Origin: Rhizobium rhododendri
GTDB taxonomy: Bacteria > Pseudomonadota > Alphaproteobacteria > Rhizobiales > Rhizobiaceae
Length of the DNA: 64,000 nucleotides
Direction of reading: 5' to 3'
Assembly (NCBI RefSeq): GCF_007000325.2
Contig: NZ_CP117267.1
Location: 248,001 to 312,000 of the forward strand
Below the pieces are notes generated by a model. That model was not told the DNA's origin and made no database searches. It worked only from the letters and a program-made list of their open reading frames with translations. The translations under genes and the position numbers were made by a program. Below, piece by piece: positions 40,813 through 49,549 of the stretch (position 1 is its first letter; every line of letters starts with the position of its first letter).

Positions 40813-41241
40813 ATGAACAAGACACTTCTCTACGGCGCCACAAAAGTCGATGGTTCCACCGCCGTATCAAGCCTCGATATCTACCAGTGGAAAAGCCGTG
40901 TGCTGGTGATTTTTACGGACACCGACAACGCGCGCTGCAGCCGGCAGGAAAACCTGCTGCTCTCCGACAGGGAGGGACTGCAGGAACGTGATCTGGTCGT
41001 TCTGAAAGTGACGCAACACAACGCGGATGCGGTTTTCGGTGATGCCGGCCCGTTGGATGCGGACCGTCTCCGGGAAGAACTGGAAGCGCCTGAAGCCGGC
41101 ATCTTCGCCGCGATCCTGATCGGCAAGGACGGCAGCGTCAAATTGCGTGCGGTCGAGCCGGTTGCCTGCGAGGAACTGTTCGAGATCATCGACGGAATGC
41201 CGATGCGCGCCGCAGAGACCACCCGCCAGCAAGACCGCTGA
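40813..41241 (+). CDS. DUF4174-type protein
   Basis: Protein of 142 residues from ATG 40813 after a gggaga site. It has the pattern SLDIYQWKSRVLVIFTDTDNARCSRQENLL and RDLVVLKVT near the middle, then AILIGKDGSVKLR, which resembles the DUF4174 domain: a thioredoxin-like fold beginning with L-x-x-Y-x-W-K-x-R-x-L-v-v-F. No signal peptide is seen here, although many members have one. Function unknown. It is followed by a 51-residue proline-rich ORF. Confidence 0.7.
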   Translation: MNKTLLYGATKVDGSTAVSSLDIYQWKSRVLVIFTDTDNARCSRQENLLLSDREGLQERDLVVLKVTQHNADAVFGDAGPLDADRLREELEAPEAGIFAAILIGKDGSVKLRAVEPVACEELFEIIDGMPMRAAETTRQQDR

Positions 41242-41274
41242 TTTCCAATCCGCAAACCTTTGAAAGGAGCACCA

Positions 41275-41430
41275 ATGTCTCAGCCCCTGAAGCCCGAAGA
41301 ACAGCCCCCGATGCCGGCCCCGGGATGGACGCCTGTCCCGCCTATCGGCGAGCCAGAGCCCGACACCCTGCCGGACGAGGTGCCGCTGCCCAATCCGGAC
41401 GAGAACGACGAGCCGCCGATGCAGGTGTGA
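41275..41430 (+). CDS. 51-residue proline- and acid-rich protein
   Basis: A short gene with a strong ribosome binding site (aaaggagc) six bases before ATG 41275. The product has 51 residues, about a third of them proline, with many glutamates and aspartates (for example PVPPIGEPEPDTLPDEVPLP). It has no hydrophobic segment and is probably disordered. It lies 33 bases after the DUF4174-type gene, possibly in the same transcript. No family is recognised. Confidence 0.6.
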   Translation: MSQPLKPEEQPPMPAPGWTPVPPIGEPEPDTLPDEVPLPNPDENDEPPMQV

Positions 41431-41439
41431 TCCTGCCCC

Positions 41440-42321
41440 TCAGAGAAACATGCCTCTTTCGTCGGTGACCAGTTCCTGAAGATAGTCGACGACGGTCCGG
41501 ACGCGTATCAGGTCGCGTGCGGACTCGTGATAGGTCGTCCAGTAGGCCCGGCGTATGCTGGCGTCCGGCAGGATCTGGATCAATTCCGGATATTGGCGGG
41601 CAATATAGTCGTGGAGGATACCCACCCCTGCACCAGAACGCACCGCTTCGGTCTGGCCGATAGCTGTCGAGATTTCGAATGACGCATCCCAATTTCGCAT
41701 CACCTCGTTGGTGAAGGCGAGGGACGCGGTGAAAATCAGATCCTCGACATAGCCGATCCGGAGATGCGATTTCAGGGCGTCCACGCTGCCTGGCACTCCG
41801 GCGCGGTCAAGATAGGCCTGCGAGGCATAGAGGCCGAGCGAATAGTCGGTGAGTTTCGCCGATATCAGGCGCCCTTGCTCAGGTCGCTCCAGCGTGATGG
41901 CGATGTCGGCTTCACGCTGCGAGAGCGAGAACGAGCGCGGCACGGGGACCAGCTGGATGCGCAATTCCGGATGCCGGGCGATCAGCTTGCCGAGCCTCGG
42001 TGCGAGGAACGATACGCCGAAGCCGTCAGGTGCGCCGATACGCACCGTTCCGGCTACCGTGCTGTCGAGGTGCCCGACGCTCGCCTGCGCGCGCAGCATC
42101 TCGGCCTCCATCCTTTCCGCAGCATGCAGGAAGATTTCACCCTCGGCCGTCAGTTCGCAACCGTTGGTCCGGCGCACCAGCAGCCGCGTCTTCAGCCGCT
42201 GCTCGAGCGTCGTCACCCGGCGGCTGAGCGTTGCGTGGTTGACGCCGAGCCGTTTAGACGCGGCGAGGATCTGCCCGGTCCGGGCGACGGCGAGAAACAT
42301 GCGAACGTCGTCCCAGTCCAT
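41440..42321 (-). CDS. LysR-type transcriptional regulator
   Basis: Regulator of 293 residues. The N-terminal winged helix is DVRMFLAVARTGQILAASKRLGVNHATLSRRVTTLEQRL, followed by a linker helix and a periplasmic-binding-protein-like effector domain (VRIGAPDGFGVSFLAPRLGKLI). It is divergent from the mmsA gene with 118 bases between the starts, and an inverted repeat in that gap suggests that it controls mmsA and itself. The inducer would be expected to be a valine, inositol or related catabolite, but this is inference. Confidence 0.9.
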   Translation of the reverse strand: MDWDDVRMFLAVARTGQILAASKRLGVNHATLSRRVTTLEQRLKTRLLVRRTNGCELTAEGEIFLHAAERMEAEMLRAQASVGHLDSTVAGTVRIGAPDGFGVSFLAPRLGKLIARHPELRIQLVPVPRSFSLSQREADIAITLERPEQGRLISAKLTDYSLGLYASQAYLDRAGVPGSVDALKSHLRIGYVEDLIFTASLAFTNEVMRNWDASFEISTAIGQTEAVRSGAGVGILHDYIARQYPELIQILPDASIRRAYWTTYHESARDLIRVRTVVDYLQELVTDERGMFL

Positions 42322-42342
42322 GATCGACCTTATGTCTATTTA

Positions 42343-42381
42343 TGCACAACGGTTGATTATAGCAGCACATTGATTTGTGCA
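42343..42381. promoter_or_regulatory. Inverted repeat in the LysR-mmsA intergenic region
   Basis: Perfect 7-base arms TGCACAA (42343-42349) and TTGTGCA (42375-42381) are separated by 25 bases. The right arm lies inside a smaller palindrome, ATTTG-TG-CAAAT. Two half-sites on one face of DNA are typical of LysR-type binding to a divergent promoter. Confidence 0.5.
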
Positions 42382-42439
42382 AATTGAAGTGCGAATGTCG
42401 GCCATCGTAAAACTGAGAGAAACCAGGGTAGGAGGCACC

Positions 42440-43936
42440 ATGCGCGAGATCGGTCATTTCATCGGCGGCAAGGCCGTAGCCGGCACCAGCGGCCGCACCA
42501 GCAATATCTTCAATCCGGCCACCGGCGAAATCCAGGCGACCGTCGCGCTGGCAAGCGTCGAGGAGATGCGCGCCGCCGTTGCCAACGCCAAGGCAGCCCA
42601 GCCGAAATGGGCCGCCACCAACCCGCAGCGCCGCGCCCGCGTCTTCTTCAAGTTTGTCGAACTGCTCAACAAGCACATGGACGAACTGGCCGAGCTGCTG
42701 TCGCGCGAACACGGCAAGACCATCGAGGATTCCAAGGGCGACATCATTCGTGGCCTGGAAGTCTGCGAGTTCGTCTGCGGCATCCCGCACCTGCAGAAGG
42801 GCGAGTTCACCGAGGGCGCAGGTCCGGCCATCGACATGTATTCCATGCGCCAGGCTGTCGGCATCGGCGCCGGCATCACGCCGTTCAATTTCCCGGCAAT
42901 GATCCCGATGTGGATGTTTGCTCCTGCCATCGCTTGTGGCAACGCCTTCATCCTGAAGCCCTCGGAGCGCGATCCGTCCGTGCCAATGCGTCTGGCCGAA
43001 CTGATGATCGAAGCCGGTCTGCCGGCCGGCATCCTCAACGTCGTCAACGGTGACAAGGGCGCGGTCGACGCCATCCTCACCGATCCCGATATCGGCGCCA
43101 TCTCTTTCGTCGGCTCCACGCCGATTGCCCGCTATGTCTACGGCACGGCGGCGATGAACGGCAAGCGGGCGCAGTGCTTCGGCGGCGCCAAGAACCACAT
43201 GATCATCATGCCCGACGCCGATCTCGACCAGGCTGCGAACGCCCTGATGGGCGCCGGCTACGGCTCGGCCGGAGAGCGCTGCATGGCGATCTCGGTCGCC
43301 GTCCCGGTTGGCGAGGAAACCGCCAACCGTCTTATCGCCAAGCTGACGCCGATGGTCGAAGCCCTGCGCATCGGCCCCTACACAGATGAAAAGGCCGATC
43401 TCGGCCCGCTCGTCACCAAGGAAGCCCAGGCCCGCGTCACCGGCCTGATCGATCGCGGTGTGGAAGAGGGCGCCAAGCTCGTGGTCGATGGCCGCGGCTT
43501 CAAGCTGCAGGGCTATGAAGACGGCTATTTCGTCGGCGGCTGCCTGTTCGACAACGTTACGCCGGACATGGACATCTACAAGACCGAAATCTTCGGACCT
43601 GTTCTCTCCGTCGTTCGCGCCAAGAACTATGAAGAAGCGCTCGAACTGCCGATGAAGCACGAATACGGCAACGGCGTCGCCATCTATACCCGCGACGGCG
43701 ATGCCGCCCGCGACTTCGCCTCGCGCATCAACATCGGCATGATCGGCATCAACGTGCCGATCCCTGTGCCGCTTGCCTACCACTCCTTCGGCGGCTGGAA
43801 GGCATCGAGCTTCGGTGACCTCAACCAGCACGGCTCGGACTCGATCAAGTTCTGGACCAAGACCAAGACGATCACCGCCCGCTGGCCATCCGGCATCAAG
43901 GACGGTGCCGAATTCGTCATGCCGACGATGAAGTAA
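42440..43936 (+). CDS. mmsA: CoA-acylating methylmalonate-semialdehyde dehydrogenase
   Basis: Enzyme of 498 residues that converts methylmalonate or malonate semialdehyde to propionyl-CoA or acetyl-CoA with NAD, used in valine, thymine and myo-inositol breakdown. ATG 42440 follows a consensus GGAGG. Family marks are ITPFNFPAMIPMWMFAPAIA, FVGSTPIARYVYGTAA and the catalytic Cys281 in GSAGERCMAISVAV, with the GERCMA pattern specific to MmsA. The C-terminus SFGDLNQHGSDSIKFWTKTKTIT is also typical. It is divergent from a LysR regulator. Confidence 0.95.
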   Translation: MREIGHFIGGKAVAGTSGRTSNIFNPATGEIQATVALASVEEMRAAVANAKAAQPKWAATNPQRRARVFFKFVELLNKHMDELAELLSREHGKTIEDSKGDIIRGLEVCEFVCGIPHLQKGEFTEGAGPAIDMYSMRQAVGIGAGITPFNFPAMIPMWMFAPAIACGNAFILKPSERDPSVPMRLAELMIEAGLPAGILNVVNGDKGAVDAILTDPDIGAISFVGSTPIARYVYGTAAMNGKRAQCFGGAKNHMIIMPDADLDQAANALMGAGYGSAGERCMAISVAVPVGEETANRLIAKLTPMVEALRIGPYTDEKADLGPLVTKEAQARVTGLIDRGVEEGAKLVVDGRGFKLQGYEDGYFVGGCLFDNVTPDMDIYKTEIFGPVLSVVRAKNYEEALELPMKHEYGNGVAIYTRDGDAARDFASRINIGMIGINVPIPVPLAYHSFGGWKASSFGDLNQHGSDSIKFWTKTKTITARWPSGIKDGAEFVMPTMK

Positions 43937-43961
43937 AAGTCTTCAAGTGATCGACTTATCG

Positions 43962-43986
43962 ACGGGCTCCCCTCAAGGGAGCCCGT
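43962..43986 (+). terminator. Hairpin after mmsA
   Basis: Perfect 10-base arms ACGGGCTCCC and GGGAGCCCGT around a 5-base loop, 26 bases after the mmsA stop. There is no T-run, so it may be a weak or factor-assisted terminator or an mRNA 3' stabiliser. Confidence 0.6.
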
Positions 43987-44021
43987 TGACGTTGAGAGCC
44001 TGTGATGAAAACGAGTAAACG

Positions 44022-44036
44022 TGAACGAAAATTTCA
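44022..44036. promoter_or_regulatory. IRO-box candidate 1 (TGA-N9-TCA) upstream of rirA
   Basis: TGA at 44022-44024 and TCA at 44034-44036, with nine bases between. The site lies 10 bases upstream of the -35 element of the rirA promoter candidate and matches the rhizobial iron-responsive operator pattern bound by RirA. Confidence 0.6.
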
Positions 44037-44046
44037 TCTTTTGGAA

Positions 44047-44075
44047 TTGTTCAAAACTACCGTTGGTCCTATATA
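44047..44075 (+). promoter_or_regulatory. Candidate rirA promoter
   Basis: TTGTTC at 44047-44052 and TATATA at 44070-44075 with a 17-base spacer. The expected start, near 44082, falls at the edge of IRO-box candidate 2, a layout suited to repression. Confidence 0.6.
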
Positions 44076-44081
44076 CTTGGC

Positions 44082-44096
44082 TGAGGCTTTGATTCA
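44082..44096. promoter_or_regulatory. IRO-box candidate 2 (TGA-N9-TCA) upstream of rirA
   Basis: TGA at 44082-44084 and TCA at 44094-44096 with nine bases between, ending 10 bases before the rirA ATG and overlapping the expected transcription start. Confidence 0.6.
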
Positions 44097-44106
44097 GGAG
44101 ACTGGC

Positions 44107-44595
44107 ATGCGTTTGACCAAACAGACCAACTACGCGGTTCGCATGCTGATGTACTGCGCTGCCAACGAGGGCTACCTCAGCCGTATTCCTGAGATCGCCA
44201 AGGCCTATGGCGTTTCCGAGCTTTTCCTCTTCAAGATCCTGCAGCCGTTGACCAAGGCCGGCCTCATCGACACCGTGCGTGGCCGAAATGGCGGCGTGCG
44301 TCTCGGTCGTGCTGCCGACAAGATCAGCCTCTTCGATGTCGTCAAGGTCACCGAGGATAGTTTTGCAATGGCCGAATGCTTCGAGGACGGCGCTGTCGAA
44401 TGCCCGTTGGTCGATAGCTGCGGCTTGAACTCGGCGTTGCGCAAGGCGCTCAATGCCTTTTTCGACGTGCTGGCAGATTATTCGATCGACGATCTCGTCA
44501 AGGCCCGTCCGCAGATCAACTTCCTGCTCGGCATCACCGATCGCGATCACAATGCCCTGAACAAGCGCATCGCCATCGCCGCCCCGGCAGCCTGA
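44107..44595 (+). CDS. rirA: Rrf2 family iron-responsive regulator RirA
   Basis: Regulator of 162 residues that in rhizobia represses iron uptake genes when iron is plentiful. The N-terminal winged helix reads LTKQTNYAVRMLMYCAANEG, and the iron-sulfur cluster ligands are Cys91, Cys99 and Cys105 in AECFEDGAVECPLVDSCGLN, the exact positions known for RirA. The frame is open upstream to 44002, but ATG 44107 gives the family start and leaves room for the promoter and two IRO-like boxes. These boxes suggest control by itself. The dpp operon follows 352 bases downstream. Confidence 0.93.
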   Translation: MRLTKQTNYAVRMLMYCAANEGYLSRIPEIAKAYGVSELFLFKILQPLTKAGLIDTVRGRNGGVRLGRAADKISLFDVVKVTEDSFAMAECFEDGAVECPLVDSCGLNSALRKALNAFFDVLADYSIDDLVKARPQINFLLGITDRDHNALNKRIAIAAPAA

Positions 44596-44947
44596 AGCTC
44601 TCCTCCGTCGCTCCGTCGTTTGATATGACAGCGCCTCCGCCATCGCGGATGCGGCTAGGTTGGGCTGTGACAAGTCCGTGCTGGCGCATCGTTCTTGGCC
44701 TGGTTGGAAGTACTTTAGCCCGCTTCAATTCGGAATCGCCTGTTCGGCCTGTCTAAAGCAACTAGTCAGATTTTGTTGTGTCTGCAGAAGGCGCGAATAA
44801 AACATCTGCTAAACTTGACCATCCGGAAAATTTTTGCCTTTGACATGTTGCTTTCGCCTCACAAATGTCGTTCCATCGCCACGCTCTGCGGATTGCATGG
44901 CCGCAAACACACAACTTCGAATAAGAACAAATTTGGGAAACGGCACC
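44596..44947. other. Region between rirA and dppA
   Basis: 352 bases with no protein-like ORF. The last 100 bases are AT-rich. A TTGACA at 44840-44845 and AAATGT at 44863-44868, 17 bases apart, are a possible dppA promoter with a good -35 and a poor -10. No TGA-N9-TCA box is noticed near it. Confidence 0.4.
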
Positions 44948-46543
44948 ATGAAAAAGATCTCTGTTCTCTTGGCAGCGACGGCCCTGGCTTCGGTCATGGC
45001 AACGTCCGCCTGGTCTAAAACCCTGGTATACTGCTCGGAAGCATCGCCAGAGGGCTTCGACCCTGGCCTCTACACCGGCGGTCAGACCTTCGATGCGTCG
45101 TCGCGGACGGTTTACAATCGCCTGGTCGAGTTCAAGCATGGCGGCACCGAGATCGAGCCGGGTCTTGCCGAGAGCTGGACGATTTCTCCCGATGGCAAGG
45201 AATACACCTTCAAGCTGCGCCCGGGCGTCAAGTTCCAGACCACGGATTTCTTCACCCCGACCCGCGAGCTGACCGCCGACGACGTGATTTTCTCGTTCAA
45301 TCGCCAGCTGAAGTCTGACAATCCCTGGAACAAGTACGTCGAAGGCGCATCCTGGGAATATTCCGCCGGCATGGGCTTCCCCGATCTGGTCAAGTCGATC
45401 GACAAGGTCGATGACCACACCGTCAAGTTCGTGCTGAACAAGCCCGAAGCGCCGTTCCTCGCCGACCTTGCGATGGACTTCGCATCGATCCTGTCGAAGG
45501 AATATGCCGACAAGCTGCAGGCTGACGGCAAGATGCCAATGTTGAACCAGCAGCCGCTTGGCACTGGTCCGTTCACCTTCGTCGCCTACCAGCCCGACGC
45601 CGTCATTCGCTACAAGGCCAACGACACCTATTGGCATGGCAAGGAAAAGATCGACGATCTCGTCTTCGCCATCACCACGGATGCTGCCGTTCGCGCCCAG
45701 AAGATGAAGGCCGGCGAATGCCATATCATGCCTTACCCGAACGCCGCCGACGTGGCTGATCTGAAGAAGGACCCTAACCTCAACGTGCTCGAGCAGCCTG
45801 GCCTGAACGTCTCGTTCCTCGCCTACAACACGATGGTTGCCCCGTTCGACAAGCCTGAAGTGCGCCGCGCGCTCAACATGGCCGTCAACAAGCAGGCCAT
45901 CGTCGACGCCGTATTCCAGGGTGCTGCTGCCGTTGCCAAGAACCCGATCCCGCCGACAATGTGGTCGTACAACGACGCCGTAAAGGACGACAAGTACGAT
46001 CCGGAAGCTGCCAAGAAGGCCCTCGAGGCTGCAGGCATCAAAGACCTGAAGATGAAGATCTGGGCCATGCCCGTCTCGCGTCCCTACATGCTGAACGCCC
46101 GTCGTGCAGCTGAACTGATGCAGTCGGATCTTGCCAAGATCGGCGTCACCGTCGAAATCGTCTCCTACGAATGGGCCGAATACCTGAAGCTGTCGAAGGA
46201 CAAGGCCCGTGATGGCGCCGCCATCCTCGGCTGGACGGGCGACAATGGCGATCCGGACAACTTCCTCGACACGCTGCTCGGCTGCGAAGCCGTCGGCGGC
46301 AACAATCGCGCTCAGTGGTGCAACAAGGAGTTCGACAAGCTGGTGAAGGCTGCCAAGCAGACCTCCGATCAGGCCGAACGCACCAAGCTGTACGAAGAGG
46401 CGCAGGTCGTCTTCAAGCGCGAAGCCCCATGGAATACGCTCGACCACTCCATCGCCTTTGCGCCGATCAGCAAGAAGGTTACGGGTTACTTCATGGACCC
46501 GCTCGGCATTCACCGCTTTGACGGCGTGGATATCGCTGAATAA
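44948..46543 (+). CDS. dppA: Dipeptide ABC transporter substrate-binding protein DppA
   Basis: Periplasmic protein of 531 residues in binding-protein family 5. The signal peptide MKKISVLLAATALASVMATSA ends near residue 23. The mature part begins KTLVYCSEASPEGFDPGLYT, a DppA opening, and contains NMAVNKQAIVDAVFQGAA and GWTGDNGDPDNFLDTLLGC, where the acidic residues contact the peptide amino group in DppA. ATG 44948 fits the signal peptide. It is followed by a strong hairpin, then dppBCDF. Haem or aminolevulinate may also be carried, as shown for Dpp systems elsewhere. Confidence 0.93.
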   Translation: MKKISVLLAATALASVMATSAWSKTLVYCSEASPEGFDPGLYTGGQTFDASSRTVYNRLVEFKHGGTEIEPGLAESWTISPDGKEYTFKLRPGVKFQTTDFFTPTRELTADDVIFSFNRQLKSDNPWNKYVEGASWEYSAGMGFPDLVKSIDKVDDHTVKFVLNKPEAPFLADLAMDFASILSKEYADKLQADGKMPMLNQQPLGTGPFTFVAYQPDAVIRYKANDTYWHGKEKIDDLVFAITTDAAVRAQKMKAGECHIMPYPNAADVADLKKDPNLNVLEQPGLNVSFLAYNTMVAPFDKPEVRRALNMAVNKQAIVDAVFQGAAAVAKNPIPPTMWSYNDAVKDDKYDPEAAKKALEAAGIKDLKMKIWAMPVSRPYMLNARRAAELMQSDLAKIGVTVEIVSYEWAEYLKLSKDKARDGAAILGWTGDNGDPDNFLDTLLGCEAVGGNNRAQWCNKEFDKLVKAAKQTSDQAERTKLYEEAQVVFKREAPWNTLDHSIAFAPISKKVTGYFMDPLGIHRFDGVDIAE

Positions 46544-46577
46544 GATAGTACCCTAAAATCCGGTTCCCGGGCTTCAT

Positions 46578-46614
46578 CCGGCGGTCAGGTCTCCTGATCG
46601 CCGGTGAATTTTTT
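46578..46614 (+). terminator. Strong hairpin with T-run between dppA and dppB
   Basis: Two 12-base arms (CCGGCGGTCAGG and CCTGATCGCCGG, one G-T pair) around a 3-base loop, followed at 46609-46614 by six T residues. It lies 34 bases after dppA and 14 bases before the dppB ATG. It looks like a partial terminator that limits the permease and ATPase genes relative to the binding protein. Confidence 0.75.
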
Positions 46615-46627
46615 GGATATATACGCC

Positions 46628-47632
46628 ATGCTGCGCTTTCTCCTCGGACGCATCGCCATTCTGATCCCCACTTTCCTCGGGGTCTCGCTGATCGCGTTCT
46701 CCTTCATCCGGCTTCTCCCCGGCGATCCCGTCATGCTGATGTCCGGCGAACGGGTCATGTCCGATGTCCGTCATGCCCAGATCATGCACGATCTCGGCTT
46801 CGACCGGCCGATGTACATCCAGTATTTCTCCTATCTCGGCAACTTGCTGCACGGAGACTTCGGCACCTCGATCGTCACCAAGCGTTCGGTGCTCAGCGAG
46901 TTCCTGACGCTGTTTCCAGCAACGCTCGAACTGTCGCTCTGCGCCATTCTCCTGGCAATCTGTCTTGGCGTGCCGGCCGGTGTGTTTGCCGCCGTCAAGC
47001 GTGGCACCTGGTATGACCAGTCGATCATGGGCGTGGCGCTGGTCGGCTATTCCATGCCGATCTTCTGGTGGGGCCTGCTGCTGATCATCTTCTTCTCGGG
47101 CTATCTGCACTGGACGCCCGTTTCCGGTCGCATTTCGCTCATGTACTTCTTCAAGCCGGTCACCGGTTTCATGCTGATCGACAGCCTGCTGTCCGGCCAG
47201 CCCGGCGCCTTCAAGTCGGCAATGAGCTATCTGATCCTGCCGACCGTCGTGCTCGGCACCATCCCGCTCGCAGTCATCGCCCGCCAGACGCGTTCGGCGA
47301 TGCTCGAAGTGCTCGGCGAGGACTATGTCCGCACCGCCCGTTCCAAGGGCCTGACGCCGTTTCGCGTCATCGGTGTGCATGCGCTGCGCAACGCCATGAT
47401 CCCGGTCATCACCACCATCGGCCTGCAGATCGGCGTGCTGCTGGCCGGCGCCATCCTGACCGAGAGCATCTTCTCATGGCCCGGTATCGGCAAATGGATG
47501 GTCGATTCCGTCTTCAAGCGAGATTATGCGGTGGTCCAGGGCGGTCTTCTGCTAATCGCCGGCGTCATCATGCTCGTCAATCTGCTGGTCGATGTCACCT
47601 ATGGTTTCATCAACCCTCGCATTCGTCACTAG
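46628..47632 (+). CDS. dppB: Dipeptide ABC transporter permease DppB
   Basis: Permease of 334 residues with about six helices, starting MLRFLLGRIAILIPTFLGVS as DppB proteins do. A GTG at 46604 is in frame but falls in the hairpin, so ATG 46628 is preferred. The EAA loop reads EDYVRTARSKGLTPFRVIGV. The long first periplasmic loop (RLLPGDPVMLMSGERVMSD) is typical. It pairs with DppC. Confidence 0.93.
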   Translation: MLRFLLGRIAILIPTFLGVSLIAFSFIRLLPGDPVMLMSGERVMSDVRHAQIMHDLGFDRPMYIQYFSYLGNLLHGDFGTSIVTKRSVLSEFLTLFPATLELSLCAILLAICLGVPAGVFAAVKRGTWYDQSIMGVALVGYSMPIFWWGLLLIIFFSGYLHWTPVSGRISLMYFFKPVTGFMLIDSLLSGQPGAFKSAMSYLILPTVVLGTIPLAVIARQTRSAMLEVLGEDYVRTARSKGLTPFRVIGVHALRNAMIPVITTIGLQIGVLLAGAILTESIFSWPGIGKWMVDSVFKRDYAVVQGGLLLIAGVIMLVNLLVDVTYGFINPRIRH

Positions 47633-47642
47633 GAGAGGCTGC

Positions 47643-48533
47643 ATGAGCTCGGTCAGCACCAACACCGGCCATCCCTCCGCGCTTTCGGAGTTCTGGTACT
47701 ATTTTTCCCGCAACAAGGGCGCCGTCATCGGACTTGCGGTGTTCCTTATCGTCCTCTTTCTGGCGATCTTCGCGCCATTCGTAGCGCCGCACGGCCCGAG
47801 CGACCAGATCCGCGAGAAGCTGCTGATGCCGCCGGCCTGGATGGCGGGCGGCGAGTGGTCGCATGTGCTCGGCACCGATGCCGTCGGCCGTGACATCCTG
47901 TCGCGACTGATCTTCGGCGCCCGCTTCTCGCTGTTCATCGGCTTGGTGGTGGTGACGCTGTCTGTTCTGACGGGCGTTGTCATCGGCCTGATCGCCGGCT
48001 TTTTCCGCGGCTGGCTCGACATCGCCATCATGCGGGTGATGGACATCATCCTGGCCTTTCCGTCGCTGCTGCTGGCACTGGTGCTGGTGGCGGTCCTCGG
48101 CCCCGGCCTCGTCAACGCGATGATCGCCATCTCGCTCGTCAACCAGCCGCATTTCGTACGCTTGGCGCGTGCCTCTGTCATGACCGAGCGCGAGAAGGAA
48201 TATGTCATCGCCTCGCGGGTGGCCGGTGCCGGCACCATGCGGCTGATGTTCAAGACCATCCTTCCGAACTGTCTCGGGCCGCTGATCGTCCAGGCGACGC
48301 TCGCCTTTTCGGCGGCGATCCTCGATGCGGCAGCGCTTGGCTTCCTCGGCATGGGCGCCCAGCCGCCGACACCGGAGTGGGGCACGATGCTCGCCGAGGC
48401 TCGGGAATTCATTCAGCGCGCCTGGTGGGTGGTGACCTTCCCGGGTCTTGCCATCCTGATCACGGTGCTTGCCATCAACCTGATGGGCGACGGCCTTCGC
48501 GATGCCCTCGATCCAAAATTGAAGAGGTCGTGA
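47643..48533 (+). CDS. dppC: Dipeptide ABC transporter permease DppC
   Basis: Permease of 296 residues, starting at ATG 47643 after an aggagaggct site 10 bases past dppB. The N-terminal helix, GAVIGLAVFLIVLFLAIFAP, and the conserved HVLGTDAVGRDILSRLIFGARFSLFIG block identify DppC/OppC. The EAA loop is EKEYVIASRVAGAGTMRLMFK. Its stop overlaps the dppD start by one base (TGATG), indicating coupling. Confidence 0.93.
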   Translation: MSSVSTNTGHPSALSEFWYYFSRNKGAVIGLAVFLIVLFLAIFAPFVAPHGPSDQIREKLLMPPAWMAGGEWSHVLGTDAVGRDILSRLIFGARFSLFIGLVVVTLSVLTGVVIGLIAGFFRGWLDIAIMRVMDIILAFPSLLLALVLVAVLGPGLVNAMIAISLVNQPHFVRLARASVMTEREKEYVIASRVAGAGTMRLMFKTILPNCLGPLIVQATLAFSAAILDAAALGFLGMGAQPPTPEWGTMLAEAREFIQRAWWVVTFPGLAILITVLAINLMGDGLRDALDPKLKRS

Positions 48534-49549
48534 TGTCCCTTCTCGATATCCAAAATCTGACCGTCGAATTCCAGACCTCGTCCGGTGTGTTCCGCGCTGT
48601 CGATGGCGTGTCGCTCACCTGCGACAAGGGCGAGATCCTGTCGATCGTCGGCGAATCTGGTTCCGGCAAGTCGGTGGCGATGCTGGCGGTCATGGGCCTG
48701 CTCCCATGGACGGCGAAGATCACCGCCGATCGCATGATGTTTGACGGCAACGACTTGCGCGGCATGTCCGGTCGCCAGCGCCGCAGCATCATCGGCAAGG
48801 ACATGGCGATGATCTTCCAGGAGCCGATGTCCAGCCTCAATCCGTGCTTCACGGTCGGCTTCCAGATCGGCGAGACCCTGCGGGTCCACATGGGTCTAGA
48901 TCGCAAGGCAAGGCGCGCCCGCTCCATCGAATTGCTGCAGTTGGTCGGCATTCCCGCCCCGGAGGAACGGCTGTCGAACTTCCCGCATCAGATGTCGGGC
49001 GGCATGAGCCAGCGCGTGATGATCGCCATGGCGCTCGCCTGCGATCCGAAGCTTCTGATTGCCGACGAACCGACAACGGCGCTCGATGTCACCATCCAGG
49101 CCCAGATCCTCGATCTGCTCGTGCGCTTGCAGCAGGAAAAGGGCATGGCCCTTGTACTCATCACCCACGACATGGGTGTGGTGGCCGAAACCGCCGAGCG
49201 CGTTCAGGTCCAGTACGCCGGCCAGAAGGTCGAGGAGCAGCCGGTCAAGGAGCTGTTCCGCGACCCGCATCATCCTTATACCGCAGCGCTGCTGTCGGCA
49301 CTTCCGGAACGGGCCGTCGTCGGCCAGCGCCTGCCGTCTATCGCCGGTGTCGTTCCCGGCCAGCACGACCGTCCGCCGGCCTGTCTGTTTGCGCCGCGCT
49401 GTTCGTTCGCGACCGCCGAATGTGATCGCGCGGTCGTCCGCCAGGGCGCCGATCTCGGCAATGCCCTGTGCAATTATCCGCTGGTCAAGGGCGTTCCGCT
49501 CAACCATCCCGGCGTTCGTGTCGCAGTATCTGCAGGAGACGTCCGATGA
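48533..49549 (+). CDS. dppD: Dipeptide ABC transporter ATP-binding protein DppD
   Basis: ATPase of 338 residues. Walker A is [12 protein letters not shown], the signature is [15 protein letters not shown] and Walker B is [14 protein letters not shown]. The C-terminal oligopeptide extension includes the cysteine-rich [18 protein letters not shown], which in this family can bind an iron-sulfur cluster. It works with DppF, whose start overlaps its stop (ATGA). Confidence 0.93.
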   Translation: MSLLDIQNLTVEFQTSSGVFRAVDGVSLTCDKGEILSIVGESGSGKSVAMLAVMGLLPWTAKITADRMMFDGNDLRGMSGRQRRSIIGKDMAMIFQEPMSSLNPCFTVGFQIGETLRVHMGLDRKARRARSIELLQLVGIPAPEERLSNFPHQMSGGMSQRVMIAMALACDPKLLIADEPTTALDVTIQAQILDLLVRLQQEKGMALVLITHDMGVVAETAERVQVQYAGQKVEEQPVKELFRDPHHPYTAALLSALPERAVVGQRLPSIAGVVPGQHDRPPACLFAPRCSFATAECDRAVVRQGADLGNALCNYPLVKGVPLNHPGVRVAVSAGDVR

